A stretch of DNA of 64,000 nucleotides, from positions 20,722,983 through 20,786,982 of the forward strand of contig OZ020245.1 of the NCBI GenBank assembly GCA_963971285.1, written 5' to 3'. Below, piece by piece: positions 45,856-57,967 of the stretch (positions are counted from its first letter, which is position 1; every line of letters starts with the position of its first letter). Position numbers and translations under genes: made by a program. This stretch comes from Astropecten irregularis. Its lineage: Eukaryota > Echinodermata > Asteroidea > Paxillosida > Astropectinidae. The notes below the pieces were generated by a model that was not told the DNA's origin, made no database searches, and was given only the letters and a program-made list of their open reading frames with translations.

Positions 45856-46011
45856 AGATACCAATGTGAAGGAGTTTTAAAGGAGAAAGCTGGCTCAAAA
45901 GATCTTTCTTCCAAACGTGTTGTATTCACCACTTCTATTTCTTTTAGCATGAATGCAAAAAGTGTAACAGAATTATATCTGCATAGTCAAATCTGTTTGC
46001 TGACTTCATTG

Positions 46012-46147
46012 TTAAAGGAAATATCATACTTTGGTTTTTGTCAAAGAAATGCAGATTCATGGGCAAAAATATCAAGACAGATACAGTAACAGTCATCTGT
46101 GGAAAATTTCAGTCCCATACGATGCCCACTTTTTGAGAAAACAGTGG
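46012..46147 (+). mobile_element. A copy, left third only
   Basis: TTAAAGGAAATATCATACTT to GAGAAAACAGTGG, then unrelated sequence. Confidence 0.83.
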
Positions 46148-46221
46148 TTAACACAGAAATCTGATTGAAACTGAATTTGGACCAACCTGCAGAATACTGT
46201 ACCTGTACTTTAACAACTGAG

Positions 46222-46574
46222 TTAAAGGTAGTATCATACTTTGGTAACATACCAAAACAGAAATGTTCACAGATTTTACTATAACTTACAGGGTATGAAG
46301 ATGGTGATGGTAGAAACATACCGTTCAAATTGTTCTGTCTGAAATGCTGTATTCATCCAGAAAAGAGTAAAACCAAAGACCAAAAAACAGTTTTGATCTC
46401 AAGTAGATCAAAACTCCTGTGAAAAGATTTTAAAATACCGTGAGCAGTTTTCACTGTTTTGTCAAAAACTGAGCACTGTATGGAAATTTCACAGGTGGCT
46501 GTTAATGTATCTTTCTTTATATTTTTTGGCTCATGAATCTGTATTTCTGTGGTAAAAACCCAAGTATGAAATTA
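46222..46574 (-). mobile_element. A copy
   Basis: TTAAAGGTAGTATCATACTT, GGTAACATACCAAAACAGAA, a changed centre (TTTGATCTCAAGTAGATCAA), then AAAACCCAAGTATGAAATTA. The right end is worn. Confidence 0.84.
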
Positions 46575-47624
46575 TTATTAATATCCAGCCTTAGCCTTAT
46601 GTTGGCTGTGTCCAAAATTTTCCATAGAAATAAAATGAGGTTGTATTCTTTAAGAATTATAGTTTAGCTGCCACAAAATGCTGAGGAGTGCCTGACATTT
46701 GGATTGTACAAGAACCCTTTTTTTCATGGGTTTATTTTTAAGTCATTAGTCCAACTCCCGTTTCCTCGGTTGTATTAACATTTCCTTATGATCGATTCCG
46801 GAGACCTTTACCAAACGAACCCAACAGACTGACGTCACGCCACCATGATAGCCCCCAACAAGTCTGTGAAATTCCGAAAACCCCAATAAACAAAAATGAG
46901 ATTTATAACCCAATATTTACAAAAACACATTTTTCTAGTGTGATTATTCAATAGTTGGCAGAAGAGGAAGGAATGTAGGTTATCCAAACTGAAGATATAG
47001 TCCCAAAAATAGCATTTTATTATTTTACCATATGACAGTTATGGTCATTATGGGACTACAGTCCACAGGTAGTTAAAGGTTCCTTCCCCTTTCAATATCC
47101 AAATTTATGACAACCTTTTAAGAAACGCATGTTACTGCTCTCATTTCCTGTCCACATGTTTTCTTTTTATCTGTGTCTTTTTCTTTTATTTGGAGCAGGT
47201 GGTTCATGTTCACAATAATGTGAAGTTGTATCTCAGTCCATAAAACATGAACCCCAGGGTTAAGGAGGTTGATAACTTTGAGCTGCGAAACAAAAAAAAC
47301 TTCCAAAATCAATTAAAGTTGTCTTCCCTGCTGGGCTAGAATTTTTGTGAAATCAAGTTGAAAGCTGAAATGGTATGCTTGTAAAACCATAGAGTAAAAC
47401 GTAGTATGGGTCCACATAGAGTTTGAGCTTTTCACTACATACAGTAAGCAAATGAAGGGTCAGTAGCTTTAACTAACCTTTGTTATAAATAAACATTTAA
47501 GCTCAGGTTGCAGCATTGCTAATGTTGTGTGTAATGGGCTTCAAATTCAGTCAGTTTTCCTTGTGGTTATTTCAGTTGATGATTACATTGATTGAAAAGC
47601 CTCATCCTCTTTGAGTGATCCCCA
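46575..47624. other. No gene seen
   Basis: The text near 47500-47600 (CAGGTTGCAGCATTGCTAAT, then CAGTCAGTTTTCCTTGTGG) repeats part of the U unit, so U sequence extends here in pieces. Confidence 0.45.
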
Positions 47625-47905
47625 TGTACTGTTTCTCAGGTTGCAGCATTGCTAATGTTGCGCATATCTGCATTGATCCATTGGGATATCGTGTTTTGTA
47701 AGTGGTGTCATGGTTTCTGACTGTCAAACGAACAAAGATGATTGACTTTTAGGGAAAACCGCCAACCTGAACATAGGTCTTGATAGCTCAGTTGGTAAGA
47801 CCGCCAGTACAGTATTCCGGGGGTCACTGGTTCGCATCCCATTCCTGTAATTTTACGTCTTTGTTCACTTTTCAATGACTTAAAATTAATCCAGTCAGTT
47901 TCCCT
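47625..47905 (+). repeat. U copy 3
   Basis: CAGGTTGCAGCATTGCTAAT, TCTGACTGTCAAACGAACAA, box A TTGATAGCTCAGTTGGTA, box B GGTCACTGGTTCGCATCC, then TTTGTTCACTTTTCAATGAC as in U copy 1. Confidence 0.75.
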
Positions 47906-48492
47906 TGTGGTTATTTGATGATTCTATTGTATGAATATTTGTATAAAACATACACAGTCTTTTATTTCCAAAAACACCAGAGATGAATTTCCGTCCATAT
48001 TCATTGCACATTTTTGAGTTTTCATAATATATCAAATATTAGCAGCAGATCACCGATGTCTTTGGAAATGAGTTCAGTATTGAATAGTGTATCACATGCA
48101 CATAGATTTCTTTGAATTGTCCTTTTCTTGGCCAGAGTATTTATTTATTTGTCTATTTATGTATTCTCATGAAAGACCTGGTCAAATGCCACCATGTGAG
48201 GGCGCTATTCGTGAACACCATTATGTTGACATTATTTTGGTCTTATTTCTAGTTTAATTTTAGCCACTCTTCCAAGTAACATCAATCATTTTTTAGTCAG
48301 CCCCCCTCCTAGAGTGAGGGACCTCCTGACTGTCATGTGTATGCATCCAGTATGAGGTCATGGGAATTGGGTTAGGGGTCCCATTCATCTTGTGAGCCCA
48401 TAGTATGATCTGACTGAGCCATACATCAATTACATGGTTGGCATCATCAGCCTTTATTCAGACCTCAATGCCCAATTTTGGAGGTTTATAAC

Positions 48493-48605
48493 TACTGCTG
48501 CTGCTGCTGGAGCTGCTGCTGGTGCTGGTGCTGCTGTTGCTGGCATTGCTGCCATTGCTGTCGCTGCTGCTGTTGCTGCTGCTCCCGCTCCTGCTCCTGC
48601 AGCCA
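48493..48605. repeat. Imperfect CTG/GCT trinucleotide tract
   Basis: Runs of CTG with GGAGCTG, GGTGCTG, GGCATTGCTG and CTCCTG variants. It keeps three frames open (Ala-, Cys- and Ser-rich), none with other protein features. Confidence 0.9.
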
Positions 48606-48764
48606 CTATTCAAAGCAGTATTATGAACAAGTTCCATGTAGAATATTGGCAACTCCTGATGGTTTGGAGTGGCTGGACTAATACTTGACCCCAAGTCTGT
48701 CAACTAATATTATCCCTTGAAGCTTTGCATGGTGGAAGACAAGTACCATAAGATAAAAACAACC

Positions 48765-48940
48765 ATTATTAACAAGGATACAGTATTATAAGAAAGGAAG
48801 GTTTGCGGAGACACCATGCATAAACTCTTTTCTAGTAGCCAAGTGTGGTTCCGAAAAGAATTCCAGCCAGTGTACTCTGGCAGTCCTGGTGTCTCCGCAA
48901 ACCATGCATCCTTTCTTATAATACTATCCTTGTTAATAAT
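48765..48940. mobile_element. Hairpin MITE with G-like inner motif
   Basis: ATTATTAACAAGGATACAGT and the inverse ACTATCCTTGTTAATAAT frame arms that also carry AAGAAAGGA and GGTTTGCGGAGACACCATG / GGTGTCTCCGCAAACC. The motif TTTGCGGAGACACCATG differs from that of G (TTTGCGGAAACACCATG) at one base. Confidence 0.8.
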
Positions 48941-48951
48941 TGTCAGTGCTG

Positions 48952-49112
48952 TGTCCGAGTACGGTCAGTCCGAGTCCGAGTCCAAATCCAGTCCCTCTGA
49001 GTCCGAGACCGATCGAGTCCAAGACCAAGTCTGAGTCATGAACCTCCGAGTCCGAGTCCGAGACCAAGTCCGGCAAAATCGGCCTCAAGTCCGAGACCGG
49101 ACTTGAGTCTCG
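48952..49112. repeat. (GTCCGA)n hexamer array, imperfect
   Basis: GAGTCCGAGTCCGAGTCC with many GACCAAGTCC and GAGACCG variants. Confidence 0.88.
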
Positions 49113-49570
49113 ATCACAGCACTGATAAGTTGTCTACTTGATGATTGTCAACCAACCTCAGTACAGAGCACGATGCTGGCTGCTACCATCCCTGTCTTCC
49201 TTATAAAATGTGACAGACTACTGATAAGGAAGAAATCCTTGTCAGTCATTGAATCAACTGGAGTCATATGCACTTTGATATTCTTGCACTGGCCTGCAGT
49301 CAGACAGCAATTAGGCTGCAGATTGACTATTTCATTTTTTTTGGTCGGAAATTGTCTAACAAAATTAAATGATGGAATGTATTGATCACTGCATTGGAGT
49401 GTTCAGGGCATTTGAATATTTGTCATTGAGATGCAGACTATCATCCATTACCAGACCATCATTCATAAATTGTTTGCAGATGTGCCCTGTCTGATTTAAT
49501 TTTTGATATCAAATGAGAATGATTATAAAATCAATGGAATCTGATGAATCATCAGATCACTATTAAAATT

Positions 49571-49650
49571 TTGAGCCAGGGATGATGTTGGCGGTATAGC
49601 CAAATGTTCGGTATAGCGGTGTTCGTTTTAGTGGCGTTCCACTGTATTTG
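49571..49650. repeat. K fragment, right end
   Basis: TTTGAGCCAGGGATGATGTT, TATAGCCAAATGTTCGGTAT and TTTTAGTGGCGTTCCACTG match the right part of K. Confidence 0.75.
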
Positions 49651-50347
49651 TTTTCAAGTTTTGCGTTCATCTCAAAATGTGATATGTTGGAAGGAAATAC
49701 ATCTTTAAGAAAATCATGCATTTACTAAAAACCGCACATGAATACAATTCTTTGTAAGGGAGTGTCACGGTTTGCAGAAACAGCAAACAATCCCTGACGT
49801 GCTTCCTTCACTATGAATATCGTAGCCTGAAATCTCAGTTCTATGTAAATATCGTTTTCCCGACTTGATCTCGATTTATTACAAAAGGATAACACTATCA
49901 GACAGCTGTGAGTGACAGGTCATTTGTTGTTCTCTTTAACTGGTGGCTGTAGTTGACATCATCCATTACAAAAAAAGGATGGATGCAGCAGATTATTGGC
50001 CAGTTTGAAAATGTTAAATTTAAATAAAGTTTGCAAGCAGCAAGTAACAATTTGGTGGTTTAATGATGCAGTGCCGAGTGAGATGTTTTGAATTAAGAGT
50101 TACTTTTAAACAAGTCACATGTTATTCTAATATTAAGTTAGATGGCTCTGCAGAATCTTTTTCATTGTGCAGCTGCTCTCTTTGGCTCATTTAGTACAGA
50201 CCCATAAATTTCAGTTACCATGACATATTTCCCATCAGCCGGTAAGTTGAACATAGTATTGAACATGTACTTTCAACATGTTGCCATTGGACCTACTACG
50301 TAAATCTTGGGAATTCTTCAGGAACATGGTAGAACAACTTGTGGAAG
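49651..50347. other. No gene seen
   Basis: No feature recognised apart from AT-rich sequence. Confidence 0.45.
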
Positions 50348-50612
50348 AAAGATTTGAGGCTTTGCATGGTGACAATTAGCATGTGGATCGGTTTGCGGAA
50401 ACACCATGTAAGAATTGTTCCCACTTTCGCACTTCTATTTCGTTCTCACTTCTCATAAGTTCTCAATGTTTCGACTAGACTGCTCTAGTCTCCTGATGAT
50501 GACAAGAGCAGGCTGGTCGAAACGTTAAGACCTTACGAGAAGTGCGAACGAAATAGAAGTGCGAAAGTATGAACGATTCTTACATGGTGTTTCTGCAAAC
50601 CGATCCACATAC
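50348..50612. mobile_element. G copy 3 with 13-bp direct flanks
   Basis: AAAGATTTGAGGCTTTGCAT, GCATGTGGATCGGTTTGCGG through GGTCGAAACGTTAAGACC to TTCTGCAAACCGATCCACAT. The 13 bases CAACTTGTGGAAG occur at 50335-50347 and again at 50613-50625, directly outside the element. Confidence 0.88.
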
Positions 50613-50625
50613 CAACTTGTGGAAG

Positions 50626-51391
50626 CTTTGCTGTGAAAATAACGGGAACCACGGCTTCTGTTTTTGTTTGTTTGTTTGTTTCCAATGGATTTTATTTTTT
50701 AGATACCATTTAATTGATCTACACCTGTGCTACTTCACTCTGAGCACAGGACGTAATGTCCGTCAAAGTGTCCCTTTGACACCTTTCCTTTTCAACCCAG
50801 GCCAAATCCCCCAACTGACAGCACTCACTTGAGTAGCTTCACACTGGATAATTCTTAGTAAAGCAAATGTTATTTCAGGGCATTGTACTCTACTTGTAAA
50901 CCGCATGCTTGCTGGACGGAGTTGGAGCCTGTGTGTACCTAGCTACCTGGGCCAGTTTAAAACCACAAAAGCAGGATCTTGCTTTGCATTGGTTTCAACA
51001 TCCCCCTAGTAATGTCAGGCTGTGAAGGAAACCTGTTCTAGTATGTCTGGCCGCACTTTTGTGGTGGTGGTGGTTGTATTGAGACCCAATGGAATGGTGT
51101 AGGTACTGTGTGGGAGCACGTCAAAGCCCTTGGTCCAAGCAAGTATAATAGGCATAATCACAGCATGGATTTCAATAAAATCTCAACATCTGCACAATAA
51201 TTGGGTGGTTTGGTTTGGTTTGGTTTGATTTGGTTTATTTTTCATCTTCTTTAGCTGTACAGAAAATCACAAATTATGCACATACATGTAAATTGAAATA
51301 CACAACATTTACAATACATGTTAACACTAATGAATGCTTAGACGAAGGGTATAGGTACAGGAAGCCATTGCTTGTATGAGACCATGAGACC
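50626..51391. other. No gene seen
   Basis: A TTTG microsatellite at 50664-50680 and a GGTTT one at 51205-51240. No coding signal. Confidence 0.45.
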
Positions 51392-51528
51392 TAGGGCCTG
51401 TTTGTTTCACGCAAAGGATCATGAATCCTTCGGATCCGGATCCCATTTTAGCGTACCCTGCATAGGAGGTGGATCCGAAAAATGGGATCCAGATCAGTAG
51501 ATTCGTCCGAAACTAACAGGCCCCTAGC
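51392..51528. mobile_element. O copy 2
   Basis: CTAGGGCCTGTTTGTTTCAC to AAACTAACAGGCCCCTAG with GGATCCGGATCCCATTTTAG inside. Confidence 0.78.
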
Positions 51529-53369
51529 TCCCTTGGTGGATGATTGTGATTCAGCCCCCTGTACTTGATTTTATTCTTCTTTGATCAAAGACAAGCACAA
51601 TATTGTACAATTTTTGTTCTGACCTGCAAATGTTGTTAATACTTACGAGACTCGAGAGTTCAATGCTGTATAGTGTGCATTGCGTAATGTCACTGTTGTG
51701 TTTGTAAGTCGTTAGGATAGAGCAATACGGGAGCAATAAATTACAGCGTTGGCAAGTTCTGGAGTTAAAGTTGCTGAGGCATGGATTACAACAAACATGG
51801 CAATGCTATAAATAGGCATTACATCATCACTAAATAGAGTAGACTGGTTGCATAGGCCATCACTACAGTCACTTTATAGCATATACATGTAGGCCTATAT
51901 TAATGTGTAAGAGGTGTATTAATACGGGCCTTAGATTTTATAGATCGAAACAAAATAATAGGGAAAAGGACAATATAGTAGAGTGCATGGCCTGGACAAG
52001 ACCAGGAAAAGAATAGAAAATACAGTCTTGAATCAAGACTATCTGGTGGAAGGCTGTTATTCTGGGGTTTCCCTTTTAACAGTCATTCAACTACAGTACA
52101 TGAGCAGAGAATTGCAACATGTATTCATACTTGCGTATTGTCAATTTTCCAACAACAACAACAACACAATACAACAACAATAATCAATACACCGACAGCC
52201 CAATATCATTTCCAGTTTCAAGTTCATGTGACTGAACTATTGAGAGGAAAGATTTCAGAGATATTTAGGGAAACAGGAAACAGCTTACTGGCAAAAGTGG
52301 ATCGACTGGCTCTACCTGCATGAATGCTGCATACGTTTTCCACTCAGCATTACTTCATGTTAATTGTTCAGTTCTTCACTACCTACTTTTGCCTTGGTAG
52401 AATTAGTGGTATGTCTTGAGTGGCAGTATACTCATACTCATCATAGCAATTACAAAAAGTTCCTTTTGCTGAACATTTTTCAAACAAACATGGCAGTGAG
52501 TTGAAGCAATTAGAACTTAATTGCTTTACCCTCATAATTCTCCATTGAACTTTTGACAATTTACAAACAAACATTAATCACTGGTGCATCATAATTTGAA
52601 AATAAACTGGCCAATAAGGTTATCTGGGGCCTTCCCCTGAAGTGGACTGATTCCCACAAGGATTGTGGTCAGTGTGGTCAAGTAGTGTGGTCAGTCCAGT
52701 GCCCAGGACCAGCCAGCCTGATACTGTCAGTCATCAAACCATAGTACAAGTAGCTCTATGGTACAAGGGAGACCCCAAGACTCCTTCAACTCATGTCAAC
52801 TCAGCTGTGGTCGCTTCTCATCAGGACCTCTTGTGGTCAGCATTTTGTGATGACCTGTGGTATTTCCTTCCCCTTTTTTCCATTTGACCACACAACATTT
52901 GGCCAGAGAAATGACCAACTACTGATTGTGACCACCATGTGGCCTTGGTGTGGCTCAGGACAATTTTATGGAGGTTTGAAAGGGATTTGTTGGCAAGCTG
53001 CTTTTCACACAGCACGCAATCAGTCATTGACCATGGCTTTTTGTGCACCTTGCATTTCCATGTTAATTTGAAGAAACGATTGAATATGATCAACAATATT
53101 ATGTTTCCACACTGGATCTTGTGTAGGTTTATTTGGCATCACAGGGCACACATGTCATGCGGGTCACTTTTGATGCTCGATGTTATGGTCCTACTCCTAG
53201 TGAAAATTTGTTATCTATTCAGCTTTTCCTTTCCTTGATGAAACTTCTAAAAAAATACCAACATGGCTTTCAATCTGATGACAAATGCTGACCATTTCAT
53301 TTTGTGGGCCTCAAATGGTGTGATTGGGAATGGGAATGTTCCAAGCATGGTATCCGTCAAGCCTATGAA
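51529..53369. other. No gene seen
   Basis: A CAA/CAACAA tract lies at 52151-52180. Around 52655-52720 the text GTGGTCAGTGTGGTCAAGTA has short repeated GTGGTCA motifs. No exon recognised. Confidence 0.45.
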
Positions 53370-53672
53370 GTCATATATAGGTGACAAGTGCTTTAGTCAC
53401 TCGCCTCTCACAAATGTGGCCCGGGTTCGATCCCAGCTTGGGTCATATGTGAGTGGAGTTGTGCGTTGGTTCTCTCCTATGCTTCGAGGGTTTTTCACCG
53501 GGTTCTCCGGTTTTCCTCCCTCCACAAAAATCAAACATCTCGGGCTCCGTAATCATAATGGATTGCCGGTATTGCTGGCAGCCGAGGGCGCCGATGAATA
53601 CCGACAATCTGATTACGTTGTAGCCAGCGCTTTGTAACTTAAAGAAAAGGCGCGTAATAAAATAATGTAATA
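53370..53672 (+). repeat. T: SINE-like element
   Basis: CCCGGGTTCGATCCCAGC looks like a box B. It is followed by TGCGTTGGTTCTCTCCTATG, TCACCGGGTTCTCCGGTTTT and CCTCCACAAAAATC, text I recall from widespread metazoan SINEs, and the element ends in an A/T-rich tail (AATAAAATAATGTAATAAT). The box A region is weak. The 124-codon frame across it is a by-product. Confidence 0.7.
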
Positions 53673-55118
53673 ATTTATTTAGGCCTATTTATTGAATTTA
53701 TTTCGCAAAGACTCTTACACACCCACAAGAAGTTTTGAACCGAACTCCTTGGCTGTCTTAGTTTTCGAAGATAGACTGTTTTTAGCACCCAAAAGGAGAT
53801 CCTTTTCAGTTTAAACCAAAGTTAGACCACTTTTAGTACTGTGTCAGTGTGTCTGAATACCCCCGAAATACAGCAGTTTGGTTTGGGACTATAGGATCGC
53901 ATTTCAGCAAATTCCAAATCAAGATTTTGTTTGCTTTGGAAGACAATTGTGAATTCACCATGCAGAAACAGGTGGAGGAATGATTTAAAACACAGAGCAC
54001 CTGTCCAACACAGCCTGCCTGTATGCACTCTGTCTGCTGCTATGTGGGTATCACTCAGACTGAAATCAAGTCTATGATGACATAAGGTCCAGGGAATATA
54101 TACCAAATTCCCGTCTGAAATATGAGTAGTCATGTAGTTTATGGCTATCCCATGTGGCTACTAAACCCCCATAGCTCTGCTGCTTTTTGCTAGAGTATAG
54201 TGGCTCAGCTCATACAAAAAAAAGAAGGGGGGGGGCAAGAGAAAGTTGAGCACTATCACAACACAGCATCTGGTGGGTGTGTTTATCCACATATACGTCA
54301 TCACTTGTGGGTGTGGCCTGTGAGGAAAGGAGGTGTGGCTTAGAATGGATGGGGGTGCGGCCACGCTCCATATTTGGGCACTGGAAAGGTGTTATTTGAT
54401 TGAATGGGGCAACATGAGGCATGAACATATTTCAGAGGCCTGCAGAGTTTTTCAAGGACTACTAATGTGCTATACATGGTGGTTGAACAAGTGAGTGGTC
54501 TCTGTACTCAAAGCAGTGGTTATCATTATATTGAGTACAGAGTGAAAACAACACAAATGCCATGAAAAGGCTGCCGCTGTACTTGTTTTTTTCAATTTGT
54601 AAAAATCTCTTGCATGATTACATGTCTTGTGGTTAGCCCTATCCAGGACAATACAGAATATTGTTATTTTATTATGCAGAAGTTTTACTATTAAAGGTTT
54701 CAAACAAGTTTGCTCTTGGAAAAGTTTCTGAACGTCAAATGAGCAGACAACCACCAGTTTTGCTTGATTTAATCTGTAGCTCCTCTTCACTTTCAAAATA
54801 CTGCATCACAACAGATTTTACAATTTCTTTTCGTTGCCTTCCTGTTTTTTTATCAACTAGTTCATTTTGTCATCTTTTTAACAGTCAGCAATTATCAGTT
54901 CATAGCTCTCTCTTAGTCCTGTACAAAATGGCATTTTTGACAGCTCAAGTGATTCTTTTTCAGAACTTAGGCAAAAGAAATTACCTACCAGGATCACAGC
55001 AACATCAAGGCAGAAATGACAGACACAATTTAGAACTATGTGGGCATGTCAATTGTCATAAGGTTTACCCCAACAAACAAAATTAACCTGATCAGAAAAA
55101 ATGGCATAGGTTGGCCAC
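53673..55118. other. No gene seen
   Basis: Frames of 103-141 codons (53822-54133 minus, 54470-54796 minus, 54661-55086 plus) show no domain and no splice context I trust. Confidence 0.45.
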
Positions 55119-55463
55119 TTAAAGGTAGTAATCAGACTTTGGTAAGAAACCAAAACAGAAATGTTCACAGATTTACTTATACCTTACATGGTATGAAGAT
55201 GGTGGTGATAGAAACATATTGTTAAAATTGTTCTGCCTGAAATGGTGTATTTGTCCAGAAAATCTTTTTGATCTTTTAAAAGATCAAACATAAAAGAGAA
55301 AAGACTTAAAAAATACTGTGGCTGTTTTTCACTGTTTTCTCAAAAAGTGGGCACCGTATGGGACTGAAATTTTCACAGATGACTGTTAATGTATCTGTCT
55401 TGATATTTTTGCCCATGAATCTGTATTACTTTGATAAAAACCAAAGTATGATATTACTTTTAA
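55119..55463 (-). mobile_element. A copy, complete ends
   Basis: TTAAAGGTAGTAATCAGACT to CAAAGTATGATATTACTTTT and AA, with GATCTTTTAAAAGATC at the centre and a short deletion before it. Confidence 0.88.
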
Positions 55464-57607
55464 TACAACTCCAGTCCATCTGAAAATGCCATGGGCACTG
55501 GCCTTGAAATGTTCACCATTTGTGGGCTGGAATTTACTCCCCAAAACAAGTCTCTCCAAAACCAAAAAGACAACACGTACAGCTGTAGGGTAAAAAATGT
55601 TGAAAACAAAACCCTCCCAACTTATAATGTTGCCTGTTGATATTTGGTCTGCTTCAAACTAGATTATCTGTAATATGAGAACAATTTTCTCTATCTGTGT
55701 TTATTTGAATTTGATCATTTCATCTCGGCCAGTTTTAAAAAAAGGTGCACTACTTACAGTATATTATTAAATACTACCTTTTATGTATTGATTCCATGTA
55801 CATTCCAATACATTTAAGCCTAATCTCAGGGCCACTGGTAATACACCTTTGCACTTGCAGGATGTATCAACCCTGGTGCTTATATTTCCCTGGGGGTAGG
55901 GAACCATCCCCAGGGGGTGCTGTTCTCATGGTAACCTACTCTCATTTGGTTGATTTCTCAGTGTCCTGCTGGAGCAACTGCCTAGGGTGTCACTCATTGT
56001 TCATCAATTCTTACAATTTTCATTGGGGGGGGGGAGGTTTGGACAAATACCCTGTGACTGTTCTATGTTTGGATCTGTAATTTCTGTCGGGTTTGGGTGG
56101 ATGGTTTGTTTGTTTGGTGTATTTGCTTGTTTGTCTGTTCTTATGTTCTTTTAACATATTCATTGCCCAAGTAGAGAACGGATTGTGTCCTGTATGTATG
56201 ATTGTATTAGCTATAGCTCTTTGAAAACTTTGCAAGAACCATTTTTTTTTACAGAAAGTTATTGCTGAATACTTAAAAACATATTCAGTTGGAAAACGAA
56301 TGTACGTTCACCATCATTCTTATTTTTGTCCATTGAAATAATGAAAAAACATACATGAGCATAAATGTACATATATAGGCCCTACACTTTTTAGTATTTA
56401 CATAAGAATTACATGCAGTCCAAGAGCGAGTATTTAGCTAGATATGGTTCTTTGAAGCTGATGGTTCACGCAATGAGCTATCAATATTGTGACTACTGCA
56501 ACCTTTTTCTCCATTGGTTTATATTTTGTTCCAATGACCTCTGTCATTGTTTCAAATATTGGGCATTATAATCTGAACTGAAGTGACAGATTTTAGGCAG
56601 TACTCCTCCTCTAAACTTCATTTATTCCAGACATTGGTGTTTATTCAGTTAGGAGTGCATGGACATAAGTGTCAACTTGTTTCTTTGTATTGGTGATTAC
56701 CGGTAGACAGTTTGGAAGTCAAGTCTGCCCTCCCACAAACAAAATCAAACTCAGTCTCAAGTCCCCATGCTAGCTAGTCTAGCTCAGGCTTCATCCAAAT
56801 ATGTTGTGTAGAGGTAGGTCTAGGTCTTCGCTCCATTGGAAATATGCAGAGACACCAAGACAATAGATCTAGCCATAGCTCTGGAAGCCCGTTTTGGAAA
56901 CAACCTCAGTATTACAGCATAATCTTCCAGGTTACCACTTAAAACACAAGTCATGAGATGTATGCACAAATATCGCTATCCTGACCAGCCTCTTGAAAAA
57001 AACATCAGACATAGAACAGCCGTTGATAAAGCGCATTTAATGTACATCATTCACTCCTACTCCCACGGGAAACCAACCTCATTGGCAGATATATTTGGAA
57101 ACATTTAGGTAATAGACTCAAACAAGTCCTCTCTTATCAAGTCCAGACAGCTGTATGCAGGTCATGACCAAAACGTATTGACGCCCTCCACAGCACAACA
57201 TTTGGATTGATCCGATTGCAATGTGATCAAATAATACACTCAAATCGTCGTGTTGTGAGTTTCGTGGAACTTGTATTCGGCAGATGAAATGAGTTTCTCA
57301 GCCGGAAATACTTATAAATTTGAGATTTGTCTGAAATTCAATCAGCTTTTCATTTACTTTCCCATTCCAAAAAAAGACTACAACATTTTTGGAGGCTTGC
57401 AAGCTGAACTGATAGCATGAACTTAGTAGCTATTCTCGGTACCACACTACTCTCATGTCATACGTCTGCACTCCGATAAGAACGAGTGGGATTGTGTCTT
57501 TATGGTCTCAAAGGATTGAAAACAATCATTTGGGCAAGAAAATGTTGAAGGAAGAAGAGAAGTACAAACTGTTTCTAAAAATTGTGTCCCGAGAGAAGAC
57601 ATTTGTT
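55464..57607. other. No gene seen
   Basis: A G-run at 56025-56034. A 111-codon plus frame (55745-56080) is unrecognised. Nothing else stands out. Confidence 0.45.
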
Positions 57608-57967
57608 TTAAAGGTACAGTACAGGATTGGTAACAAACCCAAACAGAAATGTTCACAGATTTACATATAACTTTCAGGCAAATTCAGGATATGAAGATGG
57701 TACTGGTAGAAACATACTGTTACAATATTTCCGCCTGAAATGGTGTATTTATACAGAAATTTGTAAAACAACGACTGAAAATAGTTTTGATCTGGGGGTA
57801 ATATCAAAACCATTCTTTATATTTGATGTGAAAAATTGAGTGGGTTTTCACTGTTTTCTCATGACTCAGATGTCTGATTGAGCTCAAATTTTCACAGGCT
57901 CATGTTGGATTAGACAAAGTGTGGGCGTTATTTTGTGACCTTTACCAATCATGTATTGTACCTTTAA
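57608..57967 (-). mobile_element. B copy, complete
   Basis: TTAAAGGTACAGTACAGGAT to AATCATGTATTGTACCTTTA. Contains GATCTGGGGGTAATATC in place of the A palindrome. Confidence 0.88.

Noticed and set aside
45297..45950. Two mirrored frames (85 and 62 codons) with similar text
   Set aside because: They are translations of the two arms of the palindrome, not paralogous genes.
48434..48703. Ala-, Cys- or Ser-rich frames over the CTG tract
   Set aside because: Low-complexity trinucleotide repeat; all frames are open because of composition.
53263..53637. 124-codon plus-strand frame
   Set aside because: Two thirds of it covers the SINE-like T element.
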